From contig CM038716.1 in the NCBI GenBank assembly GCA_021613375.1, positions 18,421,524 through 18,485,523 on the forward strand: 64,000 bases of DNA, written 5' to 3'. Numbering within the stretch: position 1 is the first letter of the stretch; the number at the start of each line of letters is the position of its first letter. The position numbers were made by a program, and so were the translations under genes. Positions 47,165 to 58,499 of the stretch are shown here, one piece after another. This DNA comes from Megaleporinus macrocephalus (Eukaryota > Chordata > Actinopteri > Characiformes > Anostomidae). A model generated the notes under the pieces. That model was not told the origin of the DNA. It saw nothing but the letters and a program-made list of their open reading frames with translations, and did no database searches.

Positions 47165-50100
47165 AGAGCACTGAGAATGTGTGTGAGGAGTGGGAGTGTG
47201 TGTCAGGTCAGACAGTGCGAGCCATTGTGGTAAGCCTTGCACTGGGGGAGAAGATGCATGGGATGAAAAAGGTCACGCTGAGTTCCACTCTCTTTTTAAT
47301 CAAAAGAGGCGGCAAGACTTACACGCTCTGGCGGCCGTGCGTGTGTTTACGTGAGTGTGTGGGTGCGTCACTCTGGACTTTCCATCACATGTCTTTTCAG
47401 TGATGACTTATGATGGACTGCCACACAGGCACACACACATGCAGTCCCATCTGGTGGAAGGACTAGAAGTGTGTTGGGCTAGTTTGTGAGCAGGACAGGG
47501 TGATTCAATTAAGGGCTAGCACAAAAAGGTGTCAGACCACCTCTGACATTGTCCTCAAGTGGAGCGTAAATACACATACGCGCATGACACAGTGCAGGCC
47601 AGCATATGGCTATGAGTACAGCTCATCCAAAAGAGAATGGTTGGTTGGTGAATTGTTCCCACTTCTGAGTCACTCTACAATGGCTTGCACACTTAGTAAT
47701 GTTCTTAGTCCAAGCTTGGGAGCAGCTGTCGAGGTTTCTCTTAAGTGCAGTGTCTGTCCATGGCCCTGTAGTTCAAATGCTGAGGGGCTTCAAAGCAGCA
47801 TTGTGTCCATAATGGCAGCTGCGAAGGAACCATATGGAGGTTCAGCAGACAACCAAAACCTAAAACACATGGGTGAGGTTACATTCAGGGACAGCAGATA
47901 AGCCACGAATGAGGTTTTTACAGGCTGGATGTGTTTGGCAATATATATATGAAAGTTCTAGTTCCCAGAGATCCTACAAGAGCAATGTCCAAAACTTATA
48001 GTTCTTAAATTTGGCCACTGCAAAGGACTCTGGAACTACTCTGGGTTTCATTTCCCCATTTAGTTTTGTTATTTATTGATTTACTTATTTATATATTTAT
48101 TCCGTGTTTCTCTGAATTTTGTTACACATGTAACACAAGTGCTCATGTGCTGAAGGATATGTAGAAGCTTACTTTCTTGAACACTTGCATACAGAGCAGT
48201 CAAAAGCCTGAAAACATCCCTTCTGATTATCCATTATTCAAAATATGGGCATTTGTGTGGCTCAATAAACTTGAGATGGTTTTGGAGGTAGTCTTTCCTT
48301 TTGTCATCATAAAGGTGACGGGAGCAGAGGAGGCCCACTGTAGGCATCATGGCAGCGCCTGAATGACACCAGAGGAGGGAAGCTATGGTTGGGTAAGATT
48401 AAACCCGGGTGCCACTCAACGTTCACGTTGAGCAATGGAGAGCCCTGACTCCTGCAGGACAAGGCTAAATGTGGCAGAGCGAGATGTTTGGTTCCCATGC
48501 TGTCATATTTACCCAGTGCTATTTTGGAAGTGCTTGGTGCTCCCTGGGCCCAGCTCTGCTCGCATGCTCTCCTCCCCTCTGGAGCCCCGGGTTATGTGAA
48601 AAGCCAGGGAGGACAGTGCAGTGCCAAACTGGCCATTCCAGCCCCTCTGAGCATCCCCAAGCACTGGAGCACTCCCCATGGGACGTGTGGCCAGTAAGGA
48701 GGGGGGAGGTTGGGTGGTTTGTTGGAAGTGAGTTCAGGGGGCTGAACAGGGGCCAAGGCTTGCACTTCTGCTTCCTGACCTGGCAGTCATTTACAGAGAC
48801 CCTGCTAAGTGCTATTTCCTATATACACTGGCTTTTCATAACAGCCTTACCACATTGCCTTCCTCTGCAAAACAAGCCCGGCATGACGCATCTCTCCTCT
48901 TGCTCACTGACTCCCTCCACCAGCACACAGCCTCTTGCCCAGATAACTTTCTGAAGATTCATCTCTCTAAAGCTACTCTTTATACTTGCTCTTCCTCCCT
49001 TAGACACTCCTCCTGCTCCTCTGATCCTCTGTAATTTGTGTAGAAAGAGCATTTGGAACCAATCAGTAACTGAAACTCTAAACAAAGCTTTATTTTCTGT
49101 GCAGTAATCTAGGCCTGAAAGCTGCAGATGAAAGAGGCAAATTTTTATTGTTACCGGGCACTTTGTAGAATACACATGAGTTCTTTACTATCTTGACCCC
49201 CTTCCCCAACTAAAATAAGCACATAACATGGATATAGCTGTCTACTCTTGGGCTGAGACAGAGCTGTTACTTTAGGCTGTCAGGGTGTACATGTGGGTGT
49301 ATGTGTGTGTGCTGAAACTGTGCTGTGATATCTTGATGAGTTGCATGTTGCTGCCTGATCAAAGCACTCTACAATCTTCCTTGCTAATTGCACAATTATC
49401 TTCAGAGTGGCTCTAAAGCCAAGGCTCCTTTATGAGGCTGTGTCTAATGGCAGTCGCTATCAGTGGACGGCTCTTGTGTTCTGATGCACTGGTACAGAGC
49501 TGGCTTTAAAAGGGGAGCAGCACAGTCTTGGGAGCTTTTAAAGGATGTCTCTGTTTTACAGAGGCTGCCAGGTTTAACCCTTCAAAATAAATCTGAGCAA
49601 ATGGAGCTGGTTAGGTGGTCTGTGTCTCCACTAGCAGAGATGCATAGGGAAAAAAGAGGACAGCTTAGGACGTGAATGAGTAAAGAGGAGCAAGACAGGT
49701 GGAGATAGTGAAGAAAACAGTGCCTGCTCCTGAAGTGCCAGGCACTTTACAACACCTGGAACTGAATGTTATACAGTTTGCCATCAGTCCATTCCAGATA
49801 CTGCAAAATGGGATTACAACTAGGCACATCCCAGATCCAAAGTCCTATCAGTGGGATTTATTCCTGTCCAAGACATGGAGGTCAGAGACAAAAAGATATA
49901 TACTTCCAAGCACATGGATCCCTTCCAAATGCCATGAAACAGCATGTGAAGTGTGAATGCAGACAGCAGAGTCATGTTGAAGAGGCAGGCAGACTTCCCC
50001 CCTCTTCACAGCCTCAAGGACACAAGGAGCTGTCTGATGTAACACACGCCAGAGAAGCCATCAGCATCCAGAACCGGTGCCCTGTCAAAACACACTCAGC

Positions 50101-53100
50101 CCTCATGTGTGGCCTCATGACTGGACAAGACCCTGCTGCTGTGCTCAGATCAGGGAACAATTTGACCTAGAACCAGATGACCACACCGCTTTAATACCAC
50201 TGTGTTAATTAGAACAGACTCCTCGAATCCTTGAGAACAAGTGCCTAAGCTGCACAGACTACCTGAGTAAGTAGATACAGGATGTGGGTTTCAATTTGGG
50301 GGGGGGGCAGACACAGGCTGTGAATCGACATCCAATTATCTTGAGGTCCAAAAAATGGACTAGTCTTGGTGGAGCCAGTCACAAGCACCAATACCACCCC
50401 CACACACACCCACCCAGAGAGGCCACAGCACTGTGACCCCAGGATTTGTCACACTAATTGAGTCCTTCTGTGGGAGATTAAATAGGTGAGCCTTAATTGT
50501 GTGGCAAAGTAGCGGCCAGCTGGCTTTCAGCTGGAAGAGAAGTGAAGGTGTGATTTAGTGCTGAATACTTTCTCTACTACTTTAAATGAGTTCATAATAA
50601 GCTTTTGTGGGAACAATGACATATCTCATCTTTATCTTCTAAATTAATTGTTGAGGGCTCAATAATGTTGTGTTTACCCTCTATACTATATAAGACCCTT
50701 TCTATGGCAGGCCAAGCATGTTCCATTAACTGCAAGTGAAGCCATGTCCAACTCATTCAACTTCTATCAGTTGATGAAATGCATGTTTCCAATTGGACTC
50801 TATTGTGTTGTTACTGTGTCACCTTTTATTACATTCATCAATCTCTGTTACATTAATTCAGGAAACACAGAGATGTCTCCAGAGATGTTTTTAGGCTTCC
50901 TTTCATCAATAAAAAAACAGGCAGATCTGCAAAATAGTCTCATATAGACAAACAAAGGTTTTTTCAACATGCACCTCTCATCTATGAGTAATATTGGAAA
51001 GCCTGGGCTGCAATTAAGAGATACCCACTCTGGCCAATCACAGACATCAAGTAACCAGGGGACACACAAAAACAACCTGCACAGCAATATGTAAATCATC
51101 ACTATTTATGATTATTATTTTGAATTTGAGTCTTCAAGTCATGCAAGCAACAGCACTGTCTATTTCTAATCTTGCACCTAGCGATCTAACGTGTTCCAGG
51201 GCACGCTGAAGGCCAACCATGTTTGACTTGCGCTCCAGTTTAAATGAGCAAATTTGAGGGAAAATAAAAACTGTTTAATACAGAAGAACCTCTGCTATTA
51301 ACATGACACTGAGAAGACCCCTGTGACATAAATGGGTATGTGCACAGGTATGCTTTGCCTACGTAATTATGGGACTGGGAAAGAGTGCTTAAAAGCCAAA
51401 GAAAGAGGTACGCAGAATCCCAGATGGCAGATGGATAAGAGGAGAGCAGCGGCAGACTCTCTGGATGGATATGAAAGGGTTAGAAGACTCCAAAGCAGAC
51501 AGCGAGAAAAATGTGCCCTCTGTACATCTTCTTGTGTCCCCAGGCCGCGGTAATGTTTTGCACAGACCGGCTTTCGAAGGTCATCGGATAGCTGCTTGCC
51601 CAGCTGTTTTAATATTTAGTTTCTGCGTCTCCTTCTCCCCCTCCACCCTCCTAATCTGTCACACTCCTGCAGATTATCACTAGGGGCTAAAGATTACACA
51701 AAAAGACCAAAAAAAAAAATTAAATAAAGAGGAATCTGCCAAGCTCTTAATCCTGAGCTGGGAGAAGAGGAAAGAGCAGAGTGCCATCTCTGTATACCCA
51801 ATACACAGCAGGCCGGCCTGCCTGCAGCTACACGTGTCGTCCAGCATGGCAAACGCTCAGGACCGGAGTGATAACTGAGGAGGCAGAGATTACATATGGC
51901 CTCTGGGGTGTGTGTGCGTCACAGTGGGAGAGGGGCCTACAGCTTTGGGTCTTGATTTAGGAGAAGCCTGAGGGAGTTGTTGTTAGGCACAAGCTGCAGG
52001 GAATAGGGTTACCTATCACAGCGGCCTGTCCAGCAGGTCACTGCGCTGCTCTCACTCCCCTCTTCTTACACAAAGCTGGTGTCCAGGCCTGAAAGGCAGC
52101 TCCTCTTGATACCCTGCTGCCAAGCGGTGACTGAGAGTCCCACCCTGTGTCTCAGCAGTCTGGTAAGATGAGCTCAGGCTACAGCTAGTAAGTTAATCTC
52201 ATAATGACAATTACTGAAATCTAACATTTCTTCAACTGCAGTAATGTGCATTATACTCTTTTTATCATTACACAGGTAATACTAGTACAAATAATTATGC
52301 TGATCATGCTGAGTTTGATAAGTACTAGGAATAAATGTAACAATTAGCTTTAATTAATAATAAAACATATCATTATAACATTTTGGCCACACATAGTAAC
52401 TAGCATGGTGAGTTGAAGGATGGCTCCCCAACTATACAACCATATGTCAAGACAACACAGGCCTCCCTCACGCATACCCAGCCATGCAAAAGTAGGTGCT
52501 GCCCACTTTTCAGCAACCACCCCTCCCTCCACTGTTTTTCTCTACTGACGTCTTCATCTCCCAGTCTCTCTGCCCCGGTTCCTCCATTCTATAAAAAGTT
52601 TAATCTCGGGTGCTGATGAGAGAGGGAAGAGTAAACACTCGTATGGAGGGGTTAGGAGCGGGTGAGCGTGGACGGCAGGCCGAAGAGAGTGCACCGACGA
52701 GGCTTGAGCATTCACACCAGCTCCTGACCGCCGGCTGACCCGCACAGCTCAACAGCTGCTGTGTTTGAAGTCCCCCCCTTGGTGGCTCGTGTTTCATTCC
52801 GGGGACTTTTCCTGACAATATTATTCGGAGGAATAATCTGCTGTGTTAGATGCTTCAGTATCACCCAACCCGATTCCACTGCTGCCGTGGTCTTAGTGCT
52901 GGCTACTGATCCGGATCGAGCCAGACACCTCTGCTAGACTTCACCAGGCTGTTACCAGGAAAGTCTCAGCTATTTCTGGGCATACACTGAAAAAAGGCCT
53001 ATCAGCTTGGTGAGAGCGTGACCAGACCACCTCGCCACAAACGCATGTACGCAGAAAAGCAGACAGATGGAAGGAGACACGTTAATGCTTCTATATCCTG

Positions 53101-53380
53101 ATAAATGAACCTGTGACATGAGTGAGGAGTTGTCTGGTCTCAGCCCAGTGGGGGTGTACTCCAGTACACACTTACATGCTTCTCTTCAGTCAGTAGTGAG
53201 TGGTAAGAGCATAGTCTCCCGGTAGCATCGCCCAAGGCAGGAGTGCAGCTTTAGTCAGTTAACACCGGTAAAGAAAGAGAGTGCAGAACAGATCTCTACT
53301 CTAGGAATAATGCACTCGGCCTGCCATCCTACAACACACTCACGCCTGACTGCTCAGCCTCCCTTTCTCTCGCTTTCTCC
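47165..53380. other. Non-coding unique DNA
   Basis: No gene is supported over 6 kb. The longest frames (47500-47901 and 48469-48954, both +) have no domain, no codon regularity and no splice context. Complex blocks that might be regulatory lie at 47265-47335 and 49370-49440 (ttgctaattgcacaattatc). A G run is at about 50299-50307. 51.7-52.2 kb is GC-rich and unique. Confidence 0.5.
50440..50560. promoter_or_regulatory. Candidate conserved non-coding element
   Basis: Repeat-free, with tttgtcacactaattgagtc, ggagattaaataggtgagcc and cttaattgtgtggcaaagta. Clustered TAATTG and TTAATTG cores. Texture-based. Confidence 0.27.
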
Positions 53381-53383
53381 CCA

Positions 53384-53384
53384 T

Positions 53385-53417
<33 letters not shown>

Positions 53418-53431
53418 ACACACACACAGCG
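53384..53431. repeat. (CA)n microsatellite with one interruption
   Basis: Two CA runs separated by CAGA. Confidence 0.95.
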
Positions 53432-54216
53432 TTCCTGCTCAAGTACAACACACAGAGTCATCTCAAAATGTCTGTAGGCATAAGACGGCATTAACAAATT
53501 ACACAATCACATGTAAAAGTAGAAACAATTGAACAGAAATGTATTTACCAGCCTAAACAACTAAACACAATTCGAAATGTTTCTGTATTAAACTTGATAC
53601 ACTCCACCCTTAGTCTTTAAGTCCTCTATTCATTTTACTTTCAGTTTTTCAAAGAATTCTGGTGGGCTATTTGTCCACTTATCCAAAGTTCAGTCTTAAT
53701 AATTTGTTAACATTGTACGTAGCTTACACTTCTGAATGGCACTGAAACAAAACTCCTCTCACTCGAGCACTGACTGACATGGCAATAACACATTGACGTG
53801 ATAATCAGTGTATGTATGAGGGGGACAGTGTCAACTCGGAGCTCTGCCATGAAAGCTTATTCCTCTATAGCTAATAGCCCTAGCAACCCTGCTCACACTG
53901 CACCAGGATTAGAGTCTTTCATGCTCTCACTTTCACAGCACACGCTGAGCTCCCCCACAACAAACATGACTCCCAGAGCCGGGGTCCAACTCAGGGAGGA
54001 AAAAAAAAAAAAAGTTATACTTTCACCGGAGAAACATTAGTGAACACGTTAACAAAAACAACTGATATTTGACCGTGGAGTGCAACTGCCTTACCTCACT
54101 CCCACTTTCACCATTTCTCCTAATAACCACAGTGTTGCAAATGTTTTGTCACTCGTTTGACTGGATCATATGTCAATGCGTATCATCTATAGCTAGAACA
54201 TACAAAAAAAATATTT

Positions 54217-54656
54217 ATATACACTACTGTGCAAAAGTCTTAGGCACATAAGTGCATTGTTTAAAACGCTTTATCTCAGCAATAACAACAATGATGTAAA
54301 CGAGCATAAATACAATACAAAGTAGCATCTTATATGGACGTTGGTAAATACTTGTAAGCCAGTCTGAAGAACAAAGTTTAGCTCCAGACACTGCATTTAT
54401 TGGATTCATTCACCAGCAATCTTGATTTAGCTTAATGGAGTACCAAGGAGTCAAAGCAGGTATCAGATGACAAATAATACTGGATTGCCACAAGAAACAG
54501 TTTGAAAAAGGTTAAATATACACACTGACATATGCAAAACCACTACGTATTGTATTAATATTATTTTAATATATTTAAAAATAAAGTGTTTTTGTGTGTA
54601 TTTGCTGAGCATAAAGTTTTAAACATAAAGTCCTTAAGAGCCTAAAACTTTTTCAC

Positions 54657-54667
<11 letters not shown>
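54217..54667. mobile_element. TA-flanked MITE with long terminal inverted repeats
   Basis: The left end reads tatacactactgtgcaaaag then tcttaggc. The reverse complement of the right end reads tatatagtactgtgaaaaag then ttttaggc. The inverted repeat continues inward: left gtttaaaacgctttatctca pairs with right tgagcataaagttttaaac. It therefore spans about 60-68 bases per side. The element is about 450 bp and carries no transposase. TA at both edges fits Tc1/mariner-type integration. The right edge abuts a long AT array. Confidence 0.75.
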
Positions 54668-54730
<63 letters not shown>

Positions 54731-54755
54731 TATATATGTATATATATATATATAT
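54668..54755. repeat. (AT)n tract
   Basis: About 90 bases of nearly pure AT with gta interruptions, starting at the right terminus of the MITE. Confidence 0.97.
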
Positions 54756-54889
54756 CACACGTAACTTTTATTTTGTACTTTTATTTTGTATTTTTTAACT
54801 ATATAAAAATACTTTTATTTACTTCAACTTTTTTATTATACTTTGTATATTTTGTATATATTTTTATTATTTACTTTTTTGTTATCTTT

Positions 54890-54991
54890 ATCTACAGGTG
54901 AATGGAGGAACAGCAAAGTAAGAATTTCATTGTACAGTGTAACTGTCTGTTCTGCTGTACATATGACAATAAAACTCTTGAATCTTGAATA
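54890..54991 (+). mobile_element. LINE 3' tail
   Basis: aagaatttcattgtacagtg, followed by catatgacaataaaactctt and then two GAATCTT-type tail units, matches a 3' terminus common in teleost LINEs of the CR1/L2/Rex group. No coding body is recognisable upstream, so the copy is 5'-truncated. The clade is uncertain. Confidence 0.65.
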
Positions 54992-55052
54992 ACCACAACT
55001 ACATGACATACATGAATAGAATGCCAGCTTCTAAATGACTAGTGCATGTGAC

Positions 55053-55054
<2 letters not shown>

Positions 55055-55122
<68 letters not shown>
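55055..55122. repeat. Compound (CA)n(TA)n microsatellite
   Basis: About 37 bases of CA followed by about 32 bases of AT. Confidence 0.97.
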
Positions 55123-55124
<2 letters not shown>

Positions 55125-55125
<1 letters not shown>

Positions 55126-58100
55126 ATTGCTGAACGTTACTGTAAATGTCTGTTTGTGCTGTATGCAATGTTAAGCATATTGCTTTTCTGTTGTGGCTGA
55201 TCAGTAACTGTTGCGGTCTTGCACTCTTACTCATCTCCTTCAATGACTCTTCCTCATAGGTTCAAGTAAAGTTGAGAGGTGATGAGGTCAGTGCGGCTGG
55301 GTTGCTATTGGGAAGGGGGCAGACACACATGCTGTCTGGATGGTGGGCTGTGTGAGGGGGTGGTGTGTGTTTGGACTCCTGCTTCTCTCCTTTTATCCCT
55401 CACACTTCCACGTTAAACGTTACAGTCCCTCACTGTGGACTGGGCCTGGCTCCCAGAAACACACACTTGCGCACATGCACGCGCACCCGTACGCACACAG
55501 GCAGTCTCTCCTTCTCTTTCCCTTTTTCTCATCCATACTTTATACTCATGTGTGACTGAACTCTCTCCAAACTTTGCCAAATGAAGAAAAAAAAGCACAC
55601 AAATCATGTTGTATTTGAAATGATAGCCTACAGTTTACATTCTTCCTGAGAAGGAAGAAACAAATATGAGCTTGTGGAGTGATATTCCATTTTCCCATTT
55701 TCAACACTGAACATGTGAAAACATTCTCAGACTGCCGCTGAAGGCATACTTACTGATGTGTCTCTGCCGAACCCAGGCTCTCCAGAAAAAGAGGGAAATA
55801 TATCAGAGTGGGTTCCTGCCAATGTAACCAAGGGACTGTTACAGAGTTAGAGCCCGTGCTGGGTTCTGAGAAAAAAAAGCAGGTCCACACAGGATTTGAA
55901 TACTGGCTGCCTTAGTTTTTACTATCTTCTAACATTAGGATGCACAATCATATCAGACTCATGTTGCTATTAGCATTTAATTGACTTTGGTATTCGACAA
56001 CTACCATAAGCCAATACTTAAGGACAGAAGAACAGAGTGTGACGTTACTACTCATTTTACTCCTGTCAGTCAGTGAACCTTCAAAAAGAAGCAACAGTGG
56101 AGGAAAATGATCAAATACGCAACATTAGTAGAGGAAACATTAATATAGTGGTGATGCAGAAAATCAGGAAGTTCTGAAGGCCCTTAAAAGTTAAAGAAGC
56201 GACGAGATAGCAATAAGATAGATAGCTTACTTCATCACTGACACTGAAAGTGTAGTATGTGCTTGAAAGGTTCTTCAGATTAAATGACCTGACTCTGAAA
56301 TTGTCTAGGCTGTGGGCTTAATGCGTTCAACAAATTTGTTGTTGTTGAGCTTTTGCGAGCAACTTGGAAGACAAAGGAAACAAACAAACTAATTCATGAG
56401 CAAATTAAGCCTTATCTCTAACCTACAGCGCAGATAACCAAAACTAAAGCTCTTTTACTTTAGACGTATTGCAAGAAAAATCTATTTAAGGGTAAAAACC
56501 ATTATATTTAAAACCCTTGATGATCAAATTAAGAGGAAGGTCAGTGACAAGCAACAGGAATAGGAGAGATAGACAAGGATAAGGATTTCTAAGGATTTTA
56601 TGTTTGTACCTTTTCAACACTGCCAGTAAAACTAGGCATCTGGGAGCATCCTAAAGAGGAAGAGGGGAGTAGCTTATGCATCAAATCAAAATGAAGATTA
56701 TGCTAAATAACGATTTATATAAAACACTTCTGCAATCTTTAAAAAAAAACCAACAACTATATTAGTGTAAAACAGAGTATATCAAGATCTCTGTAGAATC
56801 AAGAAAATGAATACAGAAAATGACAAACTACAGAATCAAAAAACTAATTAGACCAAAAAATGTGCAGTTACACATTCAAATACACTTCATAATGCTTTTT
56901 GCTTCTTTTTCATATTTCAGATCAAGACCATGATTTAAAAAATACCCTAACAATTCAAAAATGTAAATACTCAGTCTTCATTACTGCTGTGTATATGAGC
57001 ATAAACTGTAAAATGTGACTTCCTCCCAACCACCGGTGGCAGTATTGCACCAAGCCTTTGTAACCCACTTTTAGGAAATGCATATATGAAAACAGGCTTT
57101 CCTGCAGACAGCTTGGACACTTGCAGTAAAGTTCTATGCAGCAGGAGAAAAGGAGAAAAAAAAGATGCACACTCCACCCGTCTATCTCCCCTCTGGCCTT
57201 TTTTAAGCTGGGGTCCTGTGCTGTTGGCCCTGGATTATTCCTCTCAACACCCCCATAAAGATGACAAAGCCCTGATCAAAGCTGCTGGCTGGCCCCTGGG
57301 TTTATCCCAGTGTGGAGTCACTCTCAGTGCAGGGCAGCGCACACACAGACACACACGCACACTGGAAGGTCACGTGGGATCTCAGGCCAGGCCACACTGC
57401 CAAGTCACGAGCAGTTTAAAAGCAGGACGACTTGTTTAAAAGCCCCTCAGAAGCCTGCTCGGGCTGAAAGTGACACCAGGACGGCGGAGAACGGAGAAGA
57501 GGGAGGAGAAAACAACAAGGCTTTAGCACGTCGGAACAAAAATCGCTAATGGAGAAGACATGCTATCTTAGCGAGATGCCTCTGTGAAAGCCATTAGCTG
57601 GCCACACTCCAGTCAGCGATTTCCAGTGGCTGTCTTCTCCCATCTCTGCCCTTCTCCAGCTCCGTCCTGCTGCAGGAGGAGGCTTCTCACGTTTCTCGGG
57701 AGGTAGAGAAGGTGTGAGCCGTGGCCATCTATGACACTGAACTTGAACGTTTGAACCGACAGGGCTCAGCGGGGGGAAGGAGCCAGATAAAGCCGTGCTG
57801 GCCAACGTGTGAGTGAGATAGTTCAGAGAGGCCTTTGATCCAGCAGTGCTGCACTTCAGATACACATGCTAAAACCACGGCATGGAACTGACAGCAAAAC
57901 AACTATAAAGGGGTGTTTCATCTGGTCATTATGGGTAAAAATAACAGTGATGGCAACATGAGGGTCATTAAGCTTTTCAGGGAAATCTAGGAAAAACAAA
58001 GGATGATTCAGATGATCTGCAATGCATCCATGCGTAAAACAGAAGGTGGTTAAACATTTCACTGTATGTGTACAATCAATTTTAATTATATTCAGTTAGG

Positions 58101-58420
58101 GATGAATCCATACATGAATTCTAATTTTCTTACAAAATTTGTTTTTTAAGTGAAGCCCACACTGCATGGCATAAAAGAATAAAATACTTTTTATGAGTTT
58201 ACCTGCAATTTGAAATGCTTAAAAACATGCAATTAATTTACGTCATAATATTACTACACGGTACGGCCACAATTTAAATAATGAATTTCTGCATTTGAAG
58301 CAAACAAGTAAATTAATGCAGAATAGTGAAGACAAATGTTTTTTGTCTGATTGTAATACAAATATATAATTATCAAAATGGCATAGCAGCATAATTTGAG
58401 ACTATACTGAAGAATGTGGA
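55125..58420. other. Non-coding unique DNA
   Basis: No gene is supported. 55.3-55.6 kb is C/T rich. 57.1-57.8 kb is GC-richer and complex, with ctgatcaaagctgctggctg containing a TCF/LEF-type GATCAAAG core at about 57273. Elsewhere AT-rich and featureless. Confidence 0.5.
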
Positions 58421-58421
58421 G

Positions 58422-58490
58422 AATCAGAATCAGAATCAGAATCAGAAATACTTTATTGATCCCAGGGGGAAATTGCAGTGGGTGTTAACA
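58422..58490 (-). mobile_element. LINE 3' tail, minus orientation
   Basis: On the minus strand: a caatttccccctgggatcaa block, then TAAAGTATTTCTGATTC and four copies of the 6-base tail unit (AATCAG on the plus strand, 58422-58446). This is a characteristic 3' end of teleost L2-group (Maui-like) LINEs. The rest of the element is absent or unrecognisable, so it is 5'-truncated. Confidence 0.8.
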
Positions 58491-58499
58491 TTATTACAT

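Noticed and set aside
47500..47901. 133-codon plus-strand frame
   Set aside because: No recognisable domain, no good splice sites around it, and unremarkable codon use. Most likely chance.
46149..48166. Possible direct repeat (acaagtgctc..tgctgaag) at 46149 and 48135
   Set aside because: Only about 30 bases look alike, with several mismatches and no extension. Too weak to call a repeat.
48469..48954. 161-codon plus-strand frame
   Set aside because: The composition is that of GC-rich random DNA (many Cys, Ser, Pro, Leu). No motif, no splice pattern, and overlapping frames on both strands.
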